A stretch of 64,000 bases of DNA from positions 434,001-498,000 of the forward strand of contig NZ_JADCUC010000001.1 of assembly GCF_016464365.1 (NCBI RefSeq), written 5' to 3'. Origin of the DNA: Sandaracinobacteroides hominis. GTDB taxonomy: Bacteria; Pseudomonadota; Alphaproteobacteria; Sphingomonadales; Sphingomonadaceae. Positions 29,742-38,215 of this stretch are shown piece by piece. Within the stretch, counting starts at the first letter, position 1, and the number at the start of each line of letters is the position of its first letter. Below the pieces are notes generated by a model. The model saw nothing but the letters and a program-made list of their open reading frames with translations, did not search any database and was not told the DNA's origin. The position numbers and the translations under genes were made by a program.

Positions 29742-30650
29742 TCAGTGATGTCGCCCGAAGTCCGGGTCAGCCGTGTCCTGCCCGGCGTCGATGATCGCGC
29801 GGCGGATGTCGCGGCTGCTGGTGAAGCGTTGGAACAGGGTGTCGGCGTCGCCCCAGCGGATGGCGCGTTGGAGGGCAGCCAAATCCTCGGTCACGCGGCC
29901 CAAAATCTCCAGCACCGCTTCCTTGTTCGTCAGGAACACATCGCGCCACATCGTCGGGTCGGACGCGGCGATGCGCGTAAAGTCGCGAAAACCCCCGGCG
30001 GAATATTTGATGACTTCGCCGCGGGTTACGCCTTCGAGGTCCGCCGCTGTGCCGACGATGGAATAGGCGATGAGGTGGGGGATGTGGCTGGTGACCGCGA
30101 GCACCAGATCGTGGTGGCGGGCGTCCATGATTTCGACGCGGGAGCCGAGGCGGGTCCAGAATTCGGCGAGGCGGGTGACGGCGGTTTCGTCTGCGCCTTC
30201 CAGTGGTGTCAGGATGCACCAGCGGTCTTCGAAGAGCGTGGGGAAGCCGGCGTCGGGGCCGGAGCGCTCGGTGCCGGCGACCGGGTGGGCCGGGATCAGG
30301 TGGACGTTTTCGGGGAGGAGGGGGCGGACGGCGTCGATCACGGTTTGCTTGGCGGAGCCGACGTCGGAGACGATGGCGCCGGGCGAGAGGTCTGCGGCGA
30401 TGTCGCGGGCGACGACCGCGAAGGCGCCGAGCGGCACGGCCAGGATGACGAGATCGGCGTCGACTACGGCGGCTGCGGGCGTGTCTGCTACGTCGTCGAG
30501 GAGGCCGAGGTCTATCACGCGCTGGCGGACGGCCGGGTCTGCGTCGGTTCCGGTAAGGGCGACCGTTGGCATCTTCGCCCGCACCGCGCGGGCGACCGAT
30601 GAGCCGATGAGGCCGAGGCCGATGATGGCGACGCGGGAGAAAGGCAGCAT
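29742..30650 (-). CDS. tyrA: Prephenate/arogenate dehydrogenase
   Basis: This NAD(P)-dependent enzyme makes tyrosine precursors. The 302 residues start with a Rossmann motif, RVAIIGLGLIGSSVARAV, and have the family signature VSDVGSAKQ, the substrate-binding HPVAGTERSGP and SHIPHLIAYSIV. There is no chorismate mutase or ACT domain. It overlaps the hisC stop by one base; hisC-tyrA pairing is common in alphaproteobacteria because HisC-type enzymes can transaminate aromatic precursors. Confidence 0.95.
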   Translation of the reverse strand: MLPFSRVAIIGLGLIGSSVARAVRAKMPTVALTGTDADPAVRQRVIDLGLLDDVADTPAAAVVDADLVILAVPLGAFAVVARDIAADLSPGAIVSDVGSAKQTVIDAVRPLLPENVHLIPAHPVAGTERSGPDAGFPTLFEDRWCILTPLEGADETAVTRLAEFWTRLGSRVEIMDARHHDLVLAVTSHIPHLIAYSIVGTAADLEGVTRGEVIKYSAGGFRDFTRIAASDPTMWRDVFLTNKEAVLEILGRVTEDLAALQRAIRWGDADTLFQRFTSSRDIRRAIIDAGQDTADPDFGRHH

Positions 30651-31765
30651 CAGGCGCTTTCGGCGATCTCTGTCAGCGCGGCGATGACACCGGTGGTTTC
30701 TTCCTCGGTGCCGACCGAAATGCGCAGCGCGTTGGCGAGGCCCTGTCCGGGGAGCCAGCGGGTGAGGTATCCGCGCTGGGCGAGGCCGTTGTGGAAGGCC
30801 TCTGCCGTGAGCGGGCCGGTTTCCGGGCAGGCCATGAGAACGAAGTTCGCCTCGGACGGGATGGCGCGGAGGCCGCCATTGCCAACGCGGTTGCCGAGGC
30901 GGGTGATGGCGTCGGCGAGGCGGGTGCGCTGCTCGCGATTCTTGCGCCGGCAGTCGGCGACGAACTGCTGGTCTTCGAGCGCGGCTTCGGCGGCGGCGAG
31001 GGCCGGGACCGAGATGGGGAAGGGGGCGCGGACGCGGTTGATTTCGTCGATGACGGCCTGCGAGCCGGTTGCCCAGCCTACGCGGAGGCCGCCCAGGCCG
31101 TAGATCTTGGAGAAGGTGCGGGTGACGAGCACGTTGGGCCGGGTGCGGGCGAGCTCCAGGCCGCCGTCCGGGTCTGCCTCGTCGAGATATTCGGCATAGG
31201 CCTGGTCGACGACGAGCAGGATATCGGAGCGCAGGCCCGCGTGCAGGCGCGCGACTTCGCTGGCCGGGATCATCGTGCCGGTGGGGTTGTTGGGGTTGGC
31301 GAGATAGACGACGCGCGTGTCTTCGCGGACGGTGGCGAGGAGCGCGTCGATATCGGCGGTGTAGTCGCTGTCGGGCGCGGCGAGGGGTTCGGCGCCGGCG
31401 CGGCGGGCGGCGATAGGGTAGACCATGAAGCCGTGGCGGACGTAGGCGACGCTGTCGCCGGGCTTGCAGTAGATGAGCGGCAGGAGCTGCAGGATTTCAT
31501 CCGAGCCGGTGCCGCAGACGATGCGGTCTGCATCGAGATTGTGGTGGGCGGCGATTTTCTCGCGCAGGCGTTCGGCCGTGCCGTCGGGGTAGCGATTGGA
31601 GCCGGCGGCATGGTCCTGCAGCGCCTTGATGGCGTGCGGGCTGGCGCCCCAGGGGTTTTCGTTGGAGGAGAGCTTTACCGGCTTGATGTGCCCGCCGCCC
31701 TTTGAAGAGCCGGGCTTGTAGGCTTCGATCGCAGAGATCCAGGGATTGGGGGTGGGCGTTTTCAT
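30650..31765 (-). CDS. hisC: Histidinol-phosphate aminotransferase
   Basis: This PLP-dependent class I/II aminotransferase has 371 residues. PLP lysine lies in TFSKIYGLGGLRVGWATGS, with YLANPNNPTGTMIP and the phosphate-binding KLSSNENPWGASPHA at the N-terminus. It may serve both histidine synthesis and aromatic amino acid transamination, given tyrA directly downstream. It is divergent from metX across 67 bases. Confidence 0.95.
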   Translation of the reverse strand: MKTPTPNPWISAIEAYKPGSSKGGGHIKPVKLSSNENPWGASPHAIKALQDHAAGSNRYPDGTAERLREKIAAHHNLDADRIVCGTGSDEILQLLPLIYCKPGDSVAYVRHGFMVYPIAARRAGAEPLAAPDSDYTADIDALLATVREDTRVVYLANPNNPTGTMIPASEVARLHAGLRSDILLVVDQAYAEYLDEADPDGGLELARTRPNVLVTRTFSKIYGLGGLRVGWATGSQAVIDEINRVRAPFPISVPALAAAEAALEDQQFVADCRRKNREQRTRLADAITRLGNRVGNGGLRAIPSEANFVLMACPETGPLTAEAFHNGLAQRGYLTRWLPGQGLANALRISVGTEEETTGVIAALTEIAESA

Positions 31766-31832
31766 GGCTGAACCCCCTAGTTATGCGGGGCAGTTGCGGC
31801 AAGCGCTTTGCCAATGCTAACGCGGGCGCCCT

Positions 31833-32945
31833 GTGGCGAAGACTGTTTCCCATAATTTTTTGCGGCTGCCGCATGACCTGCCGCTGGACAGCGGGCAGGT
31901 GCTGCCGGCGCCTGCCGTGGCATTCGAGACGCTGGGCGAGCTGAATGCGGACCGGAGCAATGCGATCCTGATCTGCCATGCGCTGACGGGTGACCAGTAT
32001 GTGGCGACCGAGCAGCCGCTGACGGGGAAGCCCGGTTGGTGGGTGCGGATGGTGGGCGAGGGGAAGCCGATCGATCCCAGGCGGCACTTCATCATCTGCA
32101 CCAATGTGATCGGCGGCTGCATGGGGAGCGAGGGGCCGGCTTCGCTGCATCCGGTGGATGGGGAGAGCTGGGGGCTGCGCTTTCCGGTGATTACCATTGC
32201 CGACATGGTGCGGGCGCAGGCCGGGCTGATGGACCTGCTGGGGATCGAGGTGCTGGCGGCGGTGGTTGGCGGATCGATGGGCGGGATGCAGGCGCTGCAG
32301 TGGGCGGCGAGCTATCCGGGGCGGGTGCGCTCGGTGGTGGCGATTGCCTGTGCGCCGCGGCATTCGGCGCAGAATATCGCCTTTCACGAGGTGGGGCGGC
32401 AGGCGATCATGGCCGATCCGGCGTGGAAGGGCGGGGCCTATGCGGCGGGGAACGGGCCTTCGAAGGGGTTGGCGGTGGCGCGGATGGCGGCGCACATCAC
32501 CTATCTGTCGGAAGCGGGGCTGACGGCGAAGTTCGGGCGGCATCTGCAGGAAAAGACCGCGAAGAGCTTTGGCTTTGATGCGGATTTCCAGATCGAGAGC
32601 TATTTGCGGCACCAGGGGCTGAGTTTTGTCGACCGGTTCGATGCGAATTCCTATCTGTATATCACCCGGGCGCTGGATTATTTCGATCTTGCAGAGGCTT
32701 ATGGTGGGCAGCTGGCGGGGGCGTTTGCGGAGACGCGGGCGCGGTTTTGCGTGATCTCGTTTGACAGTGACTGGCTGTATCCGACGGCGGAATCGCGGCG
32801 GATCGTGCAGGCGCTGGTGGCGGCGGGGCGGCATGCGAGCTTTGTGGAGCTGAGCAGCCCGTTCGGGCATGATGCGTTTCTGCTGGATACGCCCGGGCTG
32901 GATGAGGTGGTGGATGGCTTCCTGAAGGCGGGGGAGGTCGCTTGA
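31833..32945 (+). CDS. metX: Homoserine O-acetyltransferase
   Basis: It acetylates (or succinylates) homoserine for methionine synthesis. The 370-residue alpha/beta hydrolase has its nucleophile in [15 protein letters not shown] and the Asp and His of the triad in SFDSDWLYP and [12 protein letters not shown]. The GTG start gives [13 protein letters not shown]. Acyl donor specificity cannot be judged reliably from the sequence. It overlaps metW by four bases, the usual metX-metW operon. The 67-base leader has GC-rich inverted segments, but I could not match it to a SAM riboswitch. Confidence 0.95.
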   Translation: MAKTVSHNFLRLPHDLPLDSGQVLPAPAVAFETLGELNADRSNAILICHALTGDQYVATEQPLTGKPGWWVRMVGEGKPIDPRRHFIICTNVIGGCMGSEGPASLHPVDGESWGLRFPVITIADMVRAQAGLMDLLGIEVLAAVVGGSMGGMQALQWAASYPGRVRSVVAIACAPRHSAQNIAFHEVGRQAIMADPAWKGGAYAAGNGPSKGLAVARMAAHITYLSEAGLTAKFGRHLQEKTAKSFGFDADFQIESYLRHQGLSFVDRFDANSYLYITRALDYFDLAEAYGGQLAGAFAETRARFCVISFDSDWLYPTAESRRIVQALVAAGRHASFVELSSPFGHDAFLLDTPGLDEVVDGFLKAGEVA

Positions 32946-33529
32946 ACGGGCTTTCCGTGCGGCTGCGGCAGGTGGCGGAACAGGTGCCCGCCGGCGCTTC
33001 GGTGCTGGATGTCGGCTGTTCGGACGGGCGGCTGCTGGCGTATTTGCGCGATGCGAAGGGTGTGGACGGGCGCGGGATCGAGATCGATCCGACGCGGGTG
33101 GCTGCGGCCGTGGCGCGCGGGCTTTCGGTGGTGCAGGGCGATGCGACCAGCGATCTTTCGGCCTTTCCCGACCAGTCGGTCGACTATGCCATTCTTTCCG
33201 AGACGCTGCAGGCGATGGACCGGCCGGCGCTGGTGCTGGGCGAGCTGGTGCGGATCGGGCGGAAGGCCATCGTGGCCTTTCCGAACTTTGGCCACTGGCA
33301 GGTTCGGCGGAGCCTGATGTTCACCGGGCGGATGCCGGTGACGAAGAAACTGCCGACCAACTGGCACGACACCGAGAATATCCATCTGTGCACGATCGCC
33401 GATTTTCGCGCACTGGCGGCGGAGATGGGGCTGACCATCGAGGGACAGGCCTATCTTTCGGGCGAGACGCCGATCCACGCGTGGCCGAACTTCAGGGCCG
33501 ACCACGCTCTTTTCATCCTGAGCCGCTGA
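32942..33529 (+). CDS. metW: Methionine biosynthesis protein MetW
   Basis: This is a SAM-methyltransferase-fold protein of 195 residues that partners MetX. Motifs are [26 protein letters not shown] and the MetW signature [24 protein letters not shown]. The start is TTG, four bases inside metX. Its stop codon sits in the loop of a GAGCCGC-TGA-GCGGCTC hairpin (33520-33536). Confidence 0.95.
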   Translation: MNGLSVRLRQVAEQVPAGASVLDVGCSDGRLLAYLRDAKGVDGRGIEIDPTRVAAAVARGLSVVQGDATSDLSAFPDQSVDYAILSETLQAMDRPALVLGELVRIGRKAIVAFPNFGHWQVRRSLMFTGRMPVTKKLPTNWHDTENIHLCTIADFRALAAEMGLTIEGQAYLSGETPIHAWPNFRADHALFILSR

Positions 33530-33536
33530 GCGGCTC
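33520..33536 (+). terminator. Hairpin spanning the metW stop codon
   Basis: GAGCCGC-TGA-GCGGCTC is a perfect seven-pair stem whose three-base loop is the metW stop codon. It could act in 3'-end processing together with the larger palindrome that follows. Confidence 0.45.
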
Positions 33537-33537
33537 G

Positions 33538-33620
33538 TTCGGCACCGGCCCGCTCCCCCGCCCGACCACCCCCATGCTGTAGCGCAGGGTGTTCAGGCGG
33601 GGGAGCGGGCCGATGCCGAA
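33538..33620. repeat. 83-bp palindromic element (25-bp inverted repeats, 33-bp centre)
   Basis: Arms at 33538-33562 and 33596-33620 are inverted copies differing at one position. They fill the whole gap between convergent metW and the DUF3597 gene. The long stem would form a very stable RNA hairpin in either direction; there is no T-tract. It could be a bidirectional terminator or a MITE-like element, but no target duplication is evident. Confidence 0.8.
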
Positions 33621-33625
33621 ACGCG

Positions 33626-33985
33626 TCAGACCGTCGCGGTGGCGAGCTTTGCCATAACCGCCTTGTGCAGCCAGATGTTCATTTCGGCGCTGCCGTCCAG
33701 CGCGCCGGTGTAGCCCAGCTCCTGCGCGAGCTCCTTGCGGTTGGCTAGCGAGCTGTCCATGCCGACGAGCTTCATCAGATCGACGATGGAGGTCTTGTAG
33801 TTGGAGGGCTGGCCCCGCTTTTCCGCCATGTAGGCGAGGGTTTCATCGAGATCGACCGGCTGCGGCACGGGCGGCGGCGGCGGGGTCGCGGCTGCCGGCG
33901 GCGGCGGCGGAGCCTTTTTCACGGCCACTTCCTTTGCCTCGGCGCTGCCGAAGATTGCGTCTTTCAGGCTGGAAAAAATCCCCAT
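33626..33985 (-). CDS. DUF3597 domain-containing protein
   Basis: This small cytoplasmic protein has 119 residues: a short N-terminal GIFSSLKDAIFGSAEA, a Pro/Ala-rich linker (about residues 24-44), and the DUF3597 domain (about 50-119; SIVDLMKLVGMDSSLANRKELAQELGY and MNIWLHKAVMAKLA). The domain is a helical fold of unknown function. ATG 33985 is chosen; the frame is open further upstream, but that stretch runs into the divergent regulator and has no family match. Confidence 0.85.
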   Translation of the reverse strand: MGIFSSLKDAIFGSAEAKEVAVKKAPPPPPAAATPPPPPVPQPVDLDETLAYMAEKRGQPSNYKTSIVDLMKLVGMDSSLANRKELAQELGYTGALDGSAEMNIWLHKAVMAKLATATV

Positions 33986-34129
33986 GTTCGCTTCCTTGCT
34001 GTGGTTACCCATCCCGGAGACTGCGACAAATCCGGGTGCGGAACAAGCTGGTGCCGGATGCATATTACGCTCTTGTGACAACGCCACAGCTGGGATAGCT
34101 TTCGCGCCGCCCTGGAGGGGAGGTGCTTG

Positions 34130-34798
34130 ATGGCCGTGGGTCGCGACGGTCGCCAGGAGTCGGGTCTTCTGGAACCTGAACGTTTGGCGTGTGCAGTGCT
34201 GCAGAAGATCAAGGGCCGGGATCTGCCCGGAGGCATGTTTTTGAAACCCGACAATCTGGCGCCTGTGCTGCAGGCGAGCGTGGCGGACGTTCGCGCGGCG
34301 CTGAAGCTGCTGGAGGAGAGGGGCGCCACGGTTCGCGCCGGTGACGGCTGGATGGTGCGATCGGACCGGCGGATGCCGCAGCGCGATTTCCTGATGCGGA
34401 TTCATCCGTTGATGGGCAATCTGGTGCGATTGGCGGCAACAAACATCACGCCGGAACAGGCGGCCGCCGTGGCGGATGCCTATGACCGCTTTTACCTGCC
34501 GTCATCCGGGCTGGACACGGCAGGCCGGAGTGAAGCGTATCGGGAAATGCTGATGCTGATCGCGGAAGCGACCGGCAGCGCCTTTCACCAGACTGCCGTG
34601 ACGCGGGCGCTGAAGGAAGCCGGCCCGCTGGTCGACATGATCGTGGCCGACGTGATGCGCCTGCCGCTGGAACATGATCCGGACGATGAACTGGCACGAC
34701 TGGTGAATGCGCTGAAGGCCGGCGACGTGGTCAACGCGGTGCAGGCCGTGGAGGATCATGTGCTGGTGGTGGGCGTGCGGATGGACCGGTTGTTCTGA
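34130..34798 (+). CDS. GntR/FCD-like transcriptional regulator
   Basis: This 222-residue protein has a probable N-terminal winged helix (about residues 15-75; LACAVLQKIKGRDLPGG, PVLQASVADVRAALKLLEERG) and an all-helical C-terminal half resembling an FCD ligand-binding domain (DAYDRFYLPSSG, DPDDELARLVNALKAGDVVNAVQAVEDHV). The match to GntR is by layout, not a strict signature. ATG 34130 follows GGAGG by six bases. It is divergent from the DUF3597 gene; targets are unknown. Confidence 0.65.
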   Translation: MAVGRDGRQESGLLEPERLACAVLQKIKGRDLPGGMFLKPDNLAPVLQASVADVRAALKLLEERGATVRAGDGWMVRSDRRMPQRDFLMRIHPLMGNLVRLAATNITPEQAAAVADAYDRFYLPSSGLDTAGRSEAYREMLMLIAEATGSAFHQTAVTRALKEAGPLVDMIVADVMRLPLEHDPDDELARLVNALKAGDVVNAVQAVEDHVLVVGVRMDRLF

Positions 34799-34826
34799 GT
34801 TAGGACGTGAAAGGGCCGGACGCGGA

Positions 34827-35090
34827 GCGCCAAACCAAGACCGGGCGCAGCCCGCAAGCGCGACCGCGCGCCCGCGCCAATGCGCGGAACCGGCGCGAAG
34901 CGCCAAACCAAGACCGGGCGCAGCCCGCAAGCGCGACCGCGCGCCCGCGCCAGTGCGCGGAACCGGCGCGAAGCGCCGAAGGCAAGACCGGGCGCAGCCC
35001 GCAAGCGCGACCGCGCGCCCGCGCCAGTGCGCGGAACCGGCGCGAAGCGCCGAAGGCAAGACCGGGCGCGAAGCGCCGCAGGCAAATCAG
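34827..35090. repeat. 73-bp direct-repeat block (three full units plus a partial)
   Basis: Units start at 34827, 34900 and 34973 (73, 73 and 74 bases) with a truncated fourth from about 35047. They are nearly identical; the third differs by a GAAGG insertion variant near its start that is shared with the fourth. Each junction forms a GGCGC-gaa-GCGCC hairpin. The unit is not a multiple of three in all copies, so it is not a protein repeat. It lies between the ends of two convergent genes and just touches the stop of the CoxE-like gene. Confidence 0.9.
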
Positions 35091-36268
35091 TTACTGCGCG
35101 TCAGGCTGCGCATGGCGCTGTCGAGACCTTCCAGCGTCAGGGGGAACATGCGGTCTTCCATCAGCGTCTTGATCATCTGGATCGACTGGCTGTGGGCCCA
35201 GTGCTTTTCCGGGATCGGGTTCAGCCAGGCGGCGGAGTGGTAGACGCCGGTGAGGCGCTTCATCCAGGTTTCGCCGGATTCCTCGTTCCAGTGCTCGACC
35301 GAGCCGCCGGCATAGTTGATCTCGTAGGGGCTCATCGAGGCGTCGCCGACGAAGATCAGCTTGTAGTCGTGCGGGTATTTGTGGAGCACGTCGAATACCG
35401 GCGTGCGTTCCGACCAGCGGCGCTTGTTGTCCTTCCAGACGGCTTCGTAGGGGCAGTTGTGGAAGTAGAAATATTCCAGATGCTTGAACTCGCTGCGGGC
35501 GGCGGAGAACAGCTCTTCCATGACCTTGATGTGCGGGTCCATCGAGCCGCCGACGTCGAGGAACAGCAGCAGTTTGACGGCGTTGTGGCGCTCCGGGCGC
35601 ATGACGATGTCGAGATAGGCCTTGCGTGCCGTTCCGCGGATGGTTTCGGCAAGATCCAGCTCGTCTGCGGCGCCTTCGCGGGCGAATTTCCGGAGCCGGC
35701 GGAGCGCCACCTTGATGTTGCGGGTGCCGAGCTCGACGGTGGCGTCGAGGTTCTTGAACTCGCGCTTGTCCCAGACCTTTACCGCGCGGTTGTGGCGGTT
35801 CTTGTCCTGGCCGATGCGGACGCCTTCGGGGTTGTAGCCGTTGGCGCCGAAGGGCGAGGTGCCGCCGGTGCCGATCCACTTGTTGCCGCCCTGATGCCGT
35901 TCCTTCTGCTCCTCGAGGCGCTTCTTCAGCGTCTCCATGATTTCCTCCCAGGAGCCGAGCGCCTTGATCTTCTCCATCTCTTCCTCGGAGAGGTAGAGTT
36001 CGGAGAGCTTGCGCAGCCATTCCTCGGGGATTTCGGCCGTGCCGGTTTCGATGCTGGTTTCCAGCCCCTTGAAGACTTTGGAGAAAACCTGATCGAAGCG
36101 GTCCAGAAGGCCTTCGTCCTTCACATAGACCGAGCGGGCGAGATAATAGAAATCCTCCACCCGGCGGTCGATGACGCCCTTTTCCATCGCCTCCAGCAGA
36201 AGCAGATGCTCCTTCAGCGAGGCGGGAATCTTGGCTGCGCGCAGCTCGTCTAGGAAGTGCAGGAACAT
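35087..36268 (-). CDS. VWA domain protein, CoxE-like
   Basis: This 393-residue protein has a helical N-terminal half (MFLHFLDELRAAKIPASLKEH, KVFKGLETSIETGTAEIPEEW) and a von Willebrand A domain with MIDAS-like LLLFLDVGGSMDPHI and later VGDASMSPYEI. This is the layout of the CoxE-like family, relatives of which pair with MoxR ATPases in metalloenzyme assembly. No MoxR gene lies next to it here, so its partner is elsewhere. The C-terminal codons border the 73-bp repeats. Confidence 0.85.
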   Translation of the reverse strand: MFLHFLDELRAAKIPASLKEHLLLLEAMEKGVIDRRVEDFYYLARSVYVKDEGLLDRFDQVFSKVFKGLETSIETGTAEIPEEWLRKLSELYLSEEEMEKIKALGSWEEIMETLKKRLEEQKERHQGGNKWIGTGGTSPFGANGYNPEGVRIGQDKNRHNRAVKVWDKREFKNLDATVELGTRNIKVALRRLRKFAREGAADELDLAETIRGTARKAYLDIVMRPERHNAVKLLLFLDVGGSMDPHIKVMEELFSAARSEFKHLEYFYFHNCPYEAVWKDNKRRWSERTPVFDVLHKYPHDYKLIFVGDASMSPYEINYAGGSVEHWNEESGETWMKRLTGVYHSAAWLNPIPEKHWAHSQSIQMIKTLMEDRMFPLTLEGLDSAMRSLTRSN

Positions 36269-36345
36269 GGGCGGAGACTAGACCGCGTGGAGGCGGCCCG
36301 CCAGCCCGCCAAATGCGGGAGGCGGGCGGCCCGATAGCGGAGCCT

Positions 36346-36963
36346 TTACTGGAGGCGGGGCATGGGACGTGGAGCGGATTTCCAGTCCTGCCGTTCCCAC
36401 TGTTTCACTTCCTTTTCGGCGGCGCCGGAAGTGATGACGATCTCGGTGCTCTTGCCATCGTCGGACTTGCTGATGGCGATCAGCGCGCCTTCGGTCTTGT
36501 CGCCGCTGTTTCCAGTTCCGAAGATGCGGACGGCGCTGTCGTTGTCGTTGACGACCATGCCGGCCTTCAGGCCCAGTTCCTTTGCCTTTGCATCATAGAA
36601 GGCGGCGACCTTGGCGATCGGATCGGCAGTGGAGAAAATGACCAGGCTGCCTTTGGCCTTGCCGTCGGGCGAGGCAGTGTCGCCGATCTGGGTCTTTACC
36701 GTGGCGCCCGGATAGGCGGGGGCAAAGGCCGGGAGTTGGGCGGTGAGCTCGAGCGATTCGCCTTCGCCGGCGGTGGAGACGACGGTGCCATTGGAAATGA
36801 CGGCGCCGTTGGAGACCACGACGGTGCCCTTTCCGTCGGTTTCGGCGACGGCGACATCCTCTGTCTTCTTGCAGGCGGTGAGGAGCGAGCCTGTGGCGAC
36901 GAGGGCGGGGAGAATCAGCAGGGCGGGCCTGAACATGCGGGCGCGCGAAGGACTGGCGGTCAA
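36346..36963 (-). CDS. Putative lipoprotein of unknown function
   Basis: This 205-residue exported protein has a lipobox in LVATGSLLTAC, so Cys31 would be lipidated. The mature part is soluble, with repeated VVVSNGAVISNGTVVS and alternating charged stretches; I recognise no domain. The start is a TTG at 36963 because AGGAGA lies at proper distance before it, whereas the internal ATG at 36936 has none; the leader then has a charged MTASPSRARMFRP before the hydrophobic core. Confidence 0.72.
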   Translation of the reverse strand: MTASPSRARMFRPALLILPALVATGSLLTACKKTEDVAVAETDGKGTVVVSNGAVISNGTVVSTAGEGESLELTAQLPAFAPAYPGATVKTQIGDTASPDGKAKGSLVIFSTADPIAKVAAFYDAKAKELGLKAGMVVNDNDSAVRIFGTGNSGDKTEGALIAISKSDDGKSTEIVITSGAAEKEVKQWERQDWKSAPRPMPRLQ

Positions 36964-37181
36964 TGTAATCTCCTGTTCGTCTGGCCGACGCGACGCGTGC
37001 AGCCCCTTTCCCAGCGGTTACGCCGGTGGCCGTCCCTCTCTCGGCGGTTTCCATGACGCAGAACCGAATGCACGGCAAGACTTTGCGCCCGCCCTCATTT
37101 TTGCCCGCCCTCACTTTCGGCAGTCGCTGGCGGGCGCTTTCCGGCCTTTATCTGGCGCGCAGCAGATAGGGAGTGTGGAAG

Positions 37182-37907
37182 ATGGCGAGCAATTGGCCGG
37201 AGTTCAAAGGCAAGCAGGTGCTGGTGACGGGCGGAAGCCAGGGCATCGGCTTTGCGGCGGCGGCGGCGTTTGCCAAGGCGGGCGCAAAGGTGGCGATAAC
37301 GGGGACGCGGGCCAATGCGTCGGATTACAGCGACGATCTTTCCGCCTTTACCTATGTGCAGGCGGATTTTTCCAAGCCCGGCACCGTCGCTGACGTGGTG
37401 GCGAAGGTGGGGCCGCTGGACGTGCTGGTGAACAATGCCGGCATGGGGCATCCGAACGAATTTTCGGACGAGGGCTTTCGCACCGTTATCGAGGTGAACC
37501 TGAATTCGGTGATGAGCCTGTGCACGGCGTTTCATTCGGGATTGAAGGAGCGTGGGGGCTGCGTGGTGAACGTCGGATCCTTGGCGAGCTTTCTGGCACT
37601 GAAGGATGTGCCGGCCTATACGGCTTCGAAGGCGGGGCTGCTGGGACTGACGCGGGCGCTGGCGGACAAGTGGGCCCCCGACGGTGTCCGGGTGAATCTG
37701 GTGGCGCCGGGGTTCATTCGCACGCGGATGACGGAAGTTCAGCGGACGGATACGGATTATGAGAAGCGGCTGCTGAAATCGGTGCCGATGCGGCGCTGGG
37801 GGGAGCCGGAGGAAGTGGCGGAGACGATCCTGTTCATGGCTTCGAACCGGGCGCCCTATATTACCGGGCAGTCGATCGCGATCGATGGCGGGTTGATGCT
37901 GCGGTAG
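37182..37907 (+). CDS. Short-chain dehydrogenase/reductase
   Basis: This NAD(P)-dependent classical SDR has 241 residues. Cofactor motif VLVTGGSQGIGFAAA lies near residue 12, NNAG is in VLVNNAGMGHPNEF, the catalytic Ser is in VNVGSLASFLAL and Tyr/Lys are in AYTASKAGLLGLT. ATG 37182 is chosen over GTG 37173. Its neighbours give no hint of the substrate. A CCCCGGCC-N6-GGCCGGGG hairpin follows the stop. Confidence 0.9.
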   Translation: MASNWPEFKGKQVLVTGGSQGIGFAAAAAFAKAGAKVAITGTRANASDYSDDLSAFTYVQADFSKPGTVADVVAKVGPLDVLVNNAGMGHPNEFSDEGFRTVIEVNLNSVMSLCTAFHSGLKERGGCVVNVGSLASFLALKDVPAYTASKAGLLGLTRALADKWAPDGVRVNLVAPGFIRTRMTEVQRTDTDYEKRLLKSVPMRRWGEPEEVAETILFMASNRAPYITGQSIAIDGGLMLR

Positions 37908-37927
37908 GTCTGGTTGGGTCGACCCAT

Positions 37928-37949
37928 CCCCGGCCCATCCAGGCCGGGG
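37928..37949. terminator. Convergent-gene hairpin after the SDR
   Basis: CCCCGGCC-CATCCA-GGCCGGGG is preceded by GTCGACCCAT, a context resembling that of the hairpin at 47850. The stem is perfect over eight pairs and lies between convergent genes. Confidence 0.6.
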
Positions 37950-37952
37950 AGG

Positions 37953-38204
37953 TCAGCCTTCTATTTCCTCGACCTGCTTTTTGGCGGCCCTGGCGACAGG
38001 CTCGGGCTCTTTCACCTTGCCGGTGAGTTCGGAGATGGTCCTGGATTCGACGACCGGGGCTGCGGCGGCAGCGTCTGCGGCGCGGATGTCGGCGACGGAG
38101 CGGTCTATGCCGCGCTGAACCGAGGCGTCTGGCGTTTCATCGGATTTCTTGCCGCAGGCAGTGAGTGCGGCGGCGAGGATGAGGAGGGTGGCTGTGCTTC
38201 GCAT
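37953..38204 (-). CDS. Small lipoprotein of unknown function
   Basis: This 83-residue predicted lipoprotein has signal MRSTATLLILAAALTAC with lipobox LTAC and a polar, Ala- and charge-rich remainder (KKSDETPDASVQRG, LTGKVKEPEPVARAAKKQ), probably helical. It lies 11 bases downstream of mlaA on the same strand and may be part of the same envelope operon. I see no domain. Confidence 0.72.
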   Translation of the reverse strand: MRSTATLLILAAALTACGKKSDETPDASVQRGIDRSVADIRAADAAAAAPVVESRTISELTGKVKEPEPVARAAKKQVEEIEG

Positions 38205-38215
38205 GGGCGCGGCCT

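Noticed and set aside
31766-31832. Possible SAM-II riboswitch before metX.
   Set aside because: The leader has a GC-rich pairing and a short GCAAGCGC-like stretch, but I could not find the conserved pseudoknot pattern. A covariance-model search would settle it.
34827-35090. CRISPR-like array.
   Set aside because: The units abut without unique spacers and are much longer than CRISPR repeats; no cas genes are near.
34758-35243. Proteins encoded by the 73-bp repeats on either strand.
   Set aside because: The repeat unit is 73 or 74 bases, so the frame shifts between copies; the translations are Arg/Ala-rich without domains.
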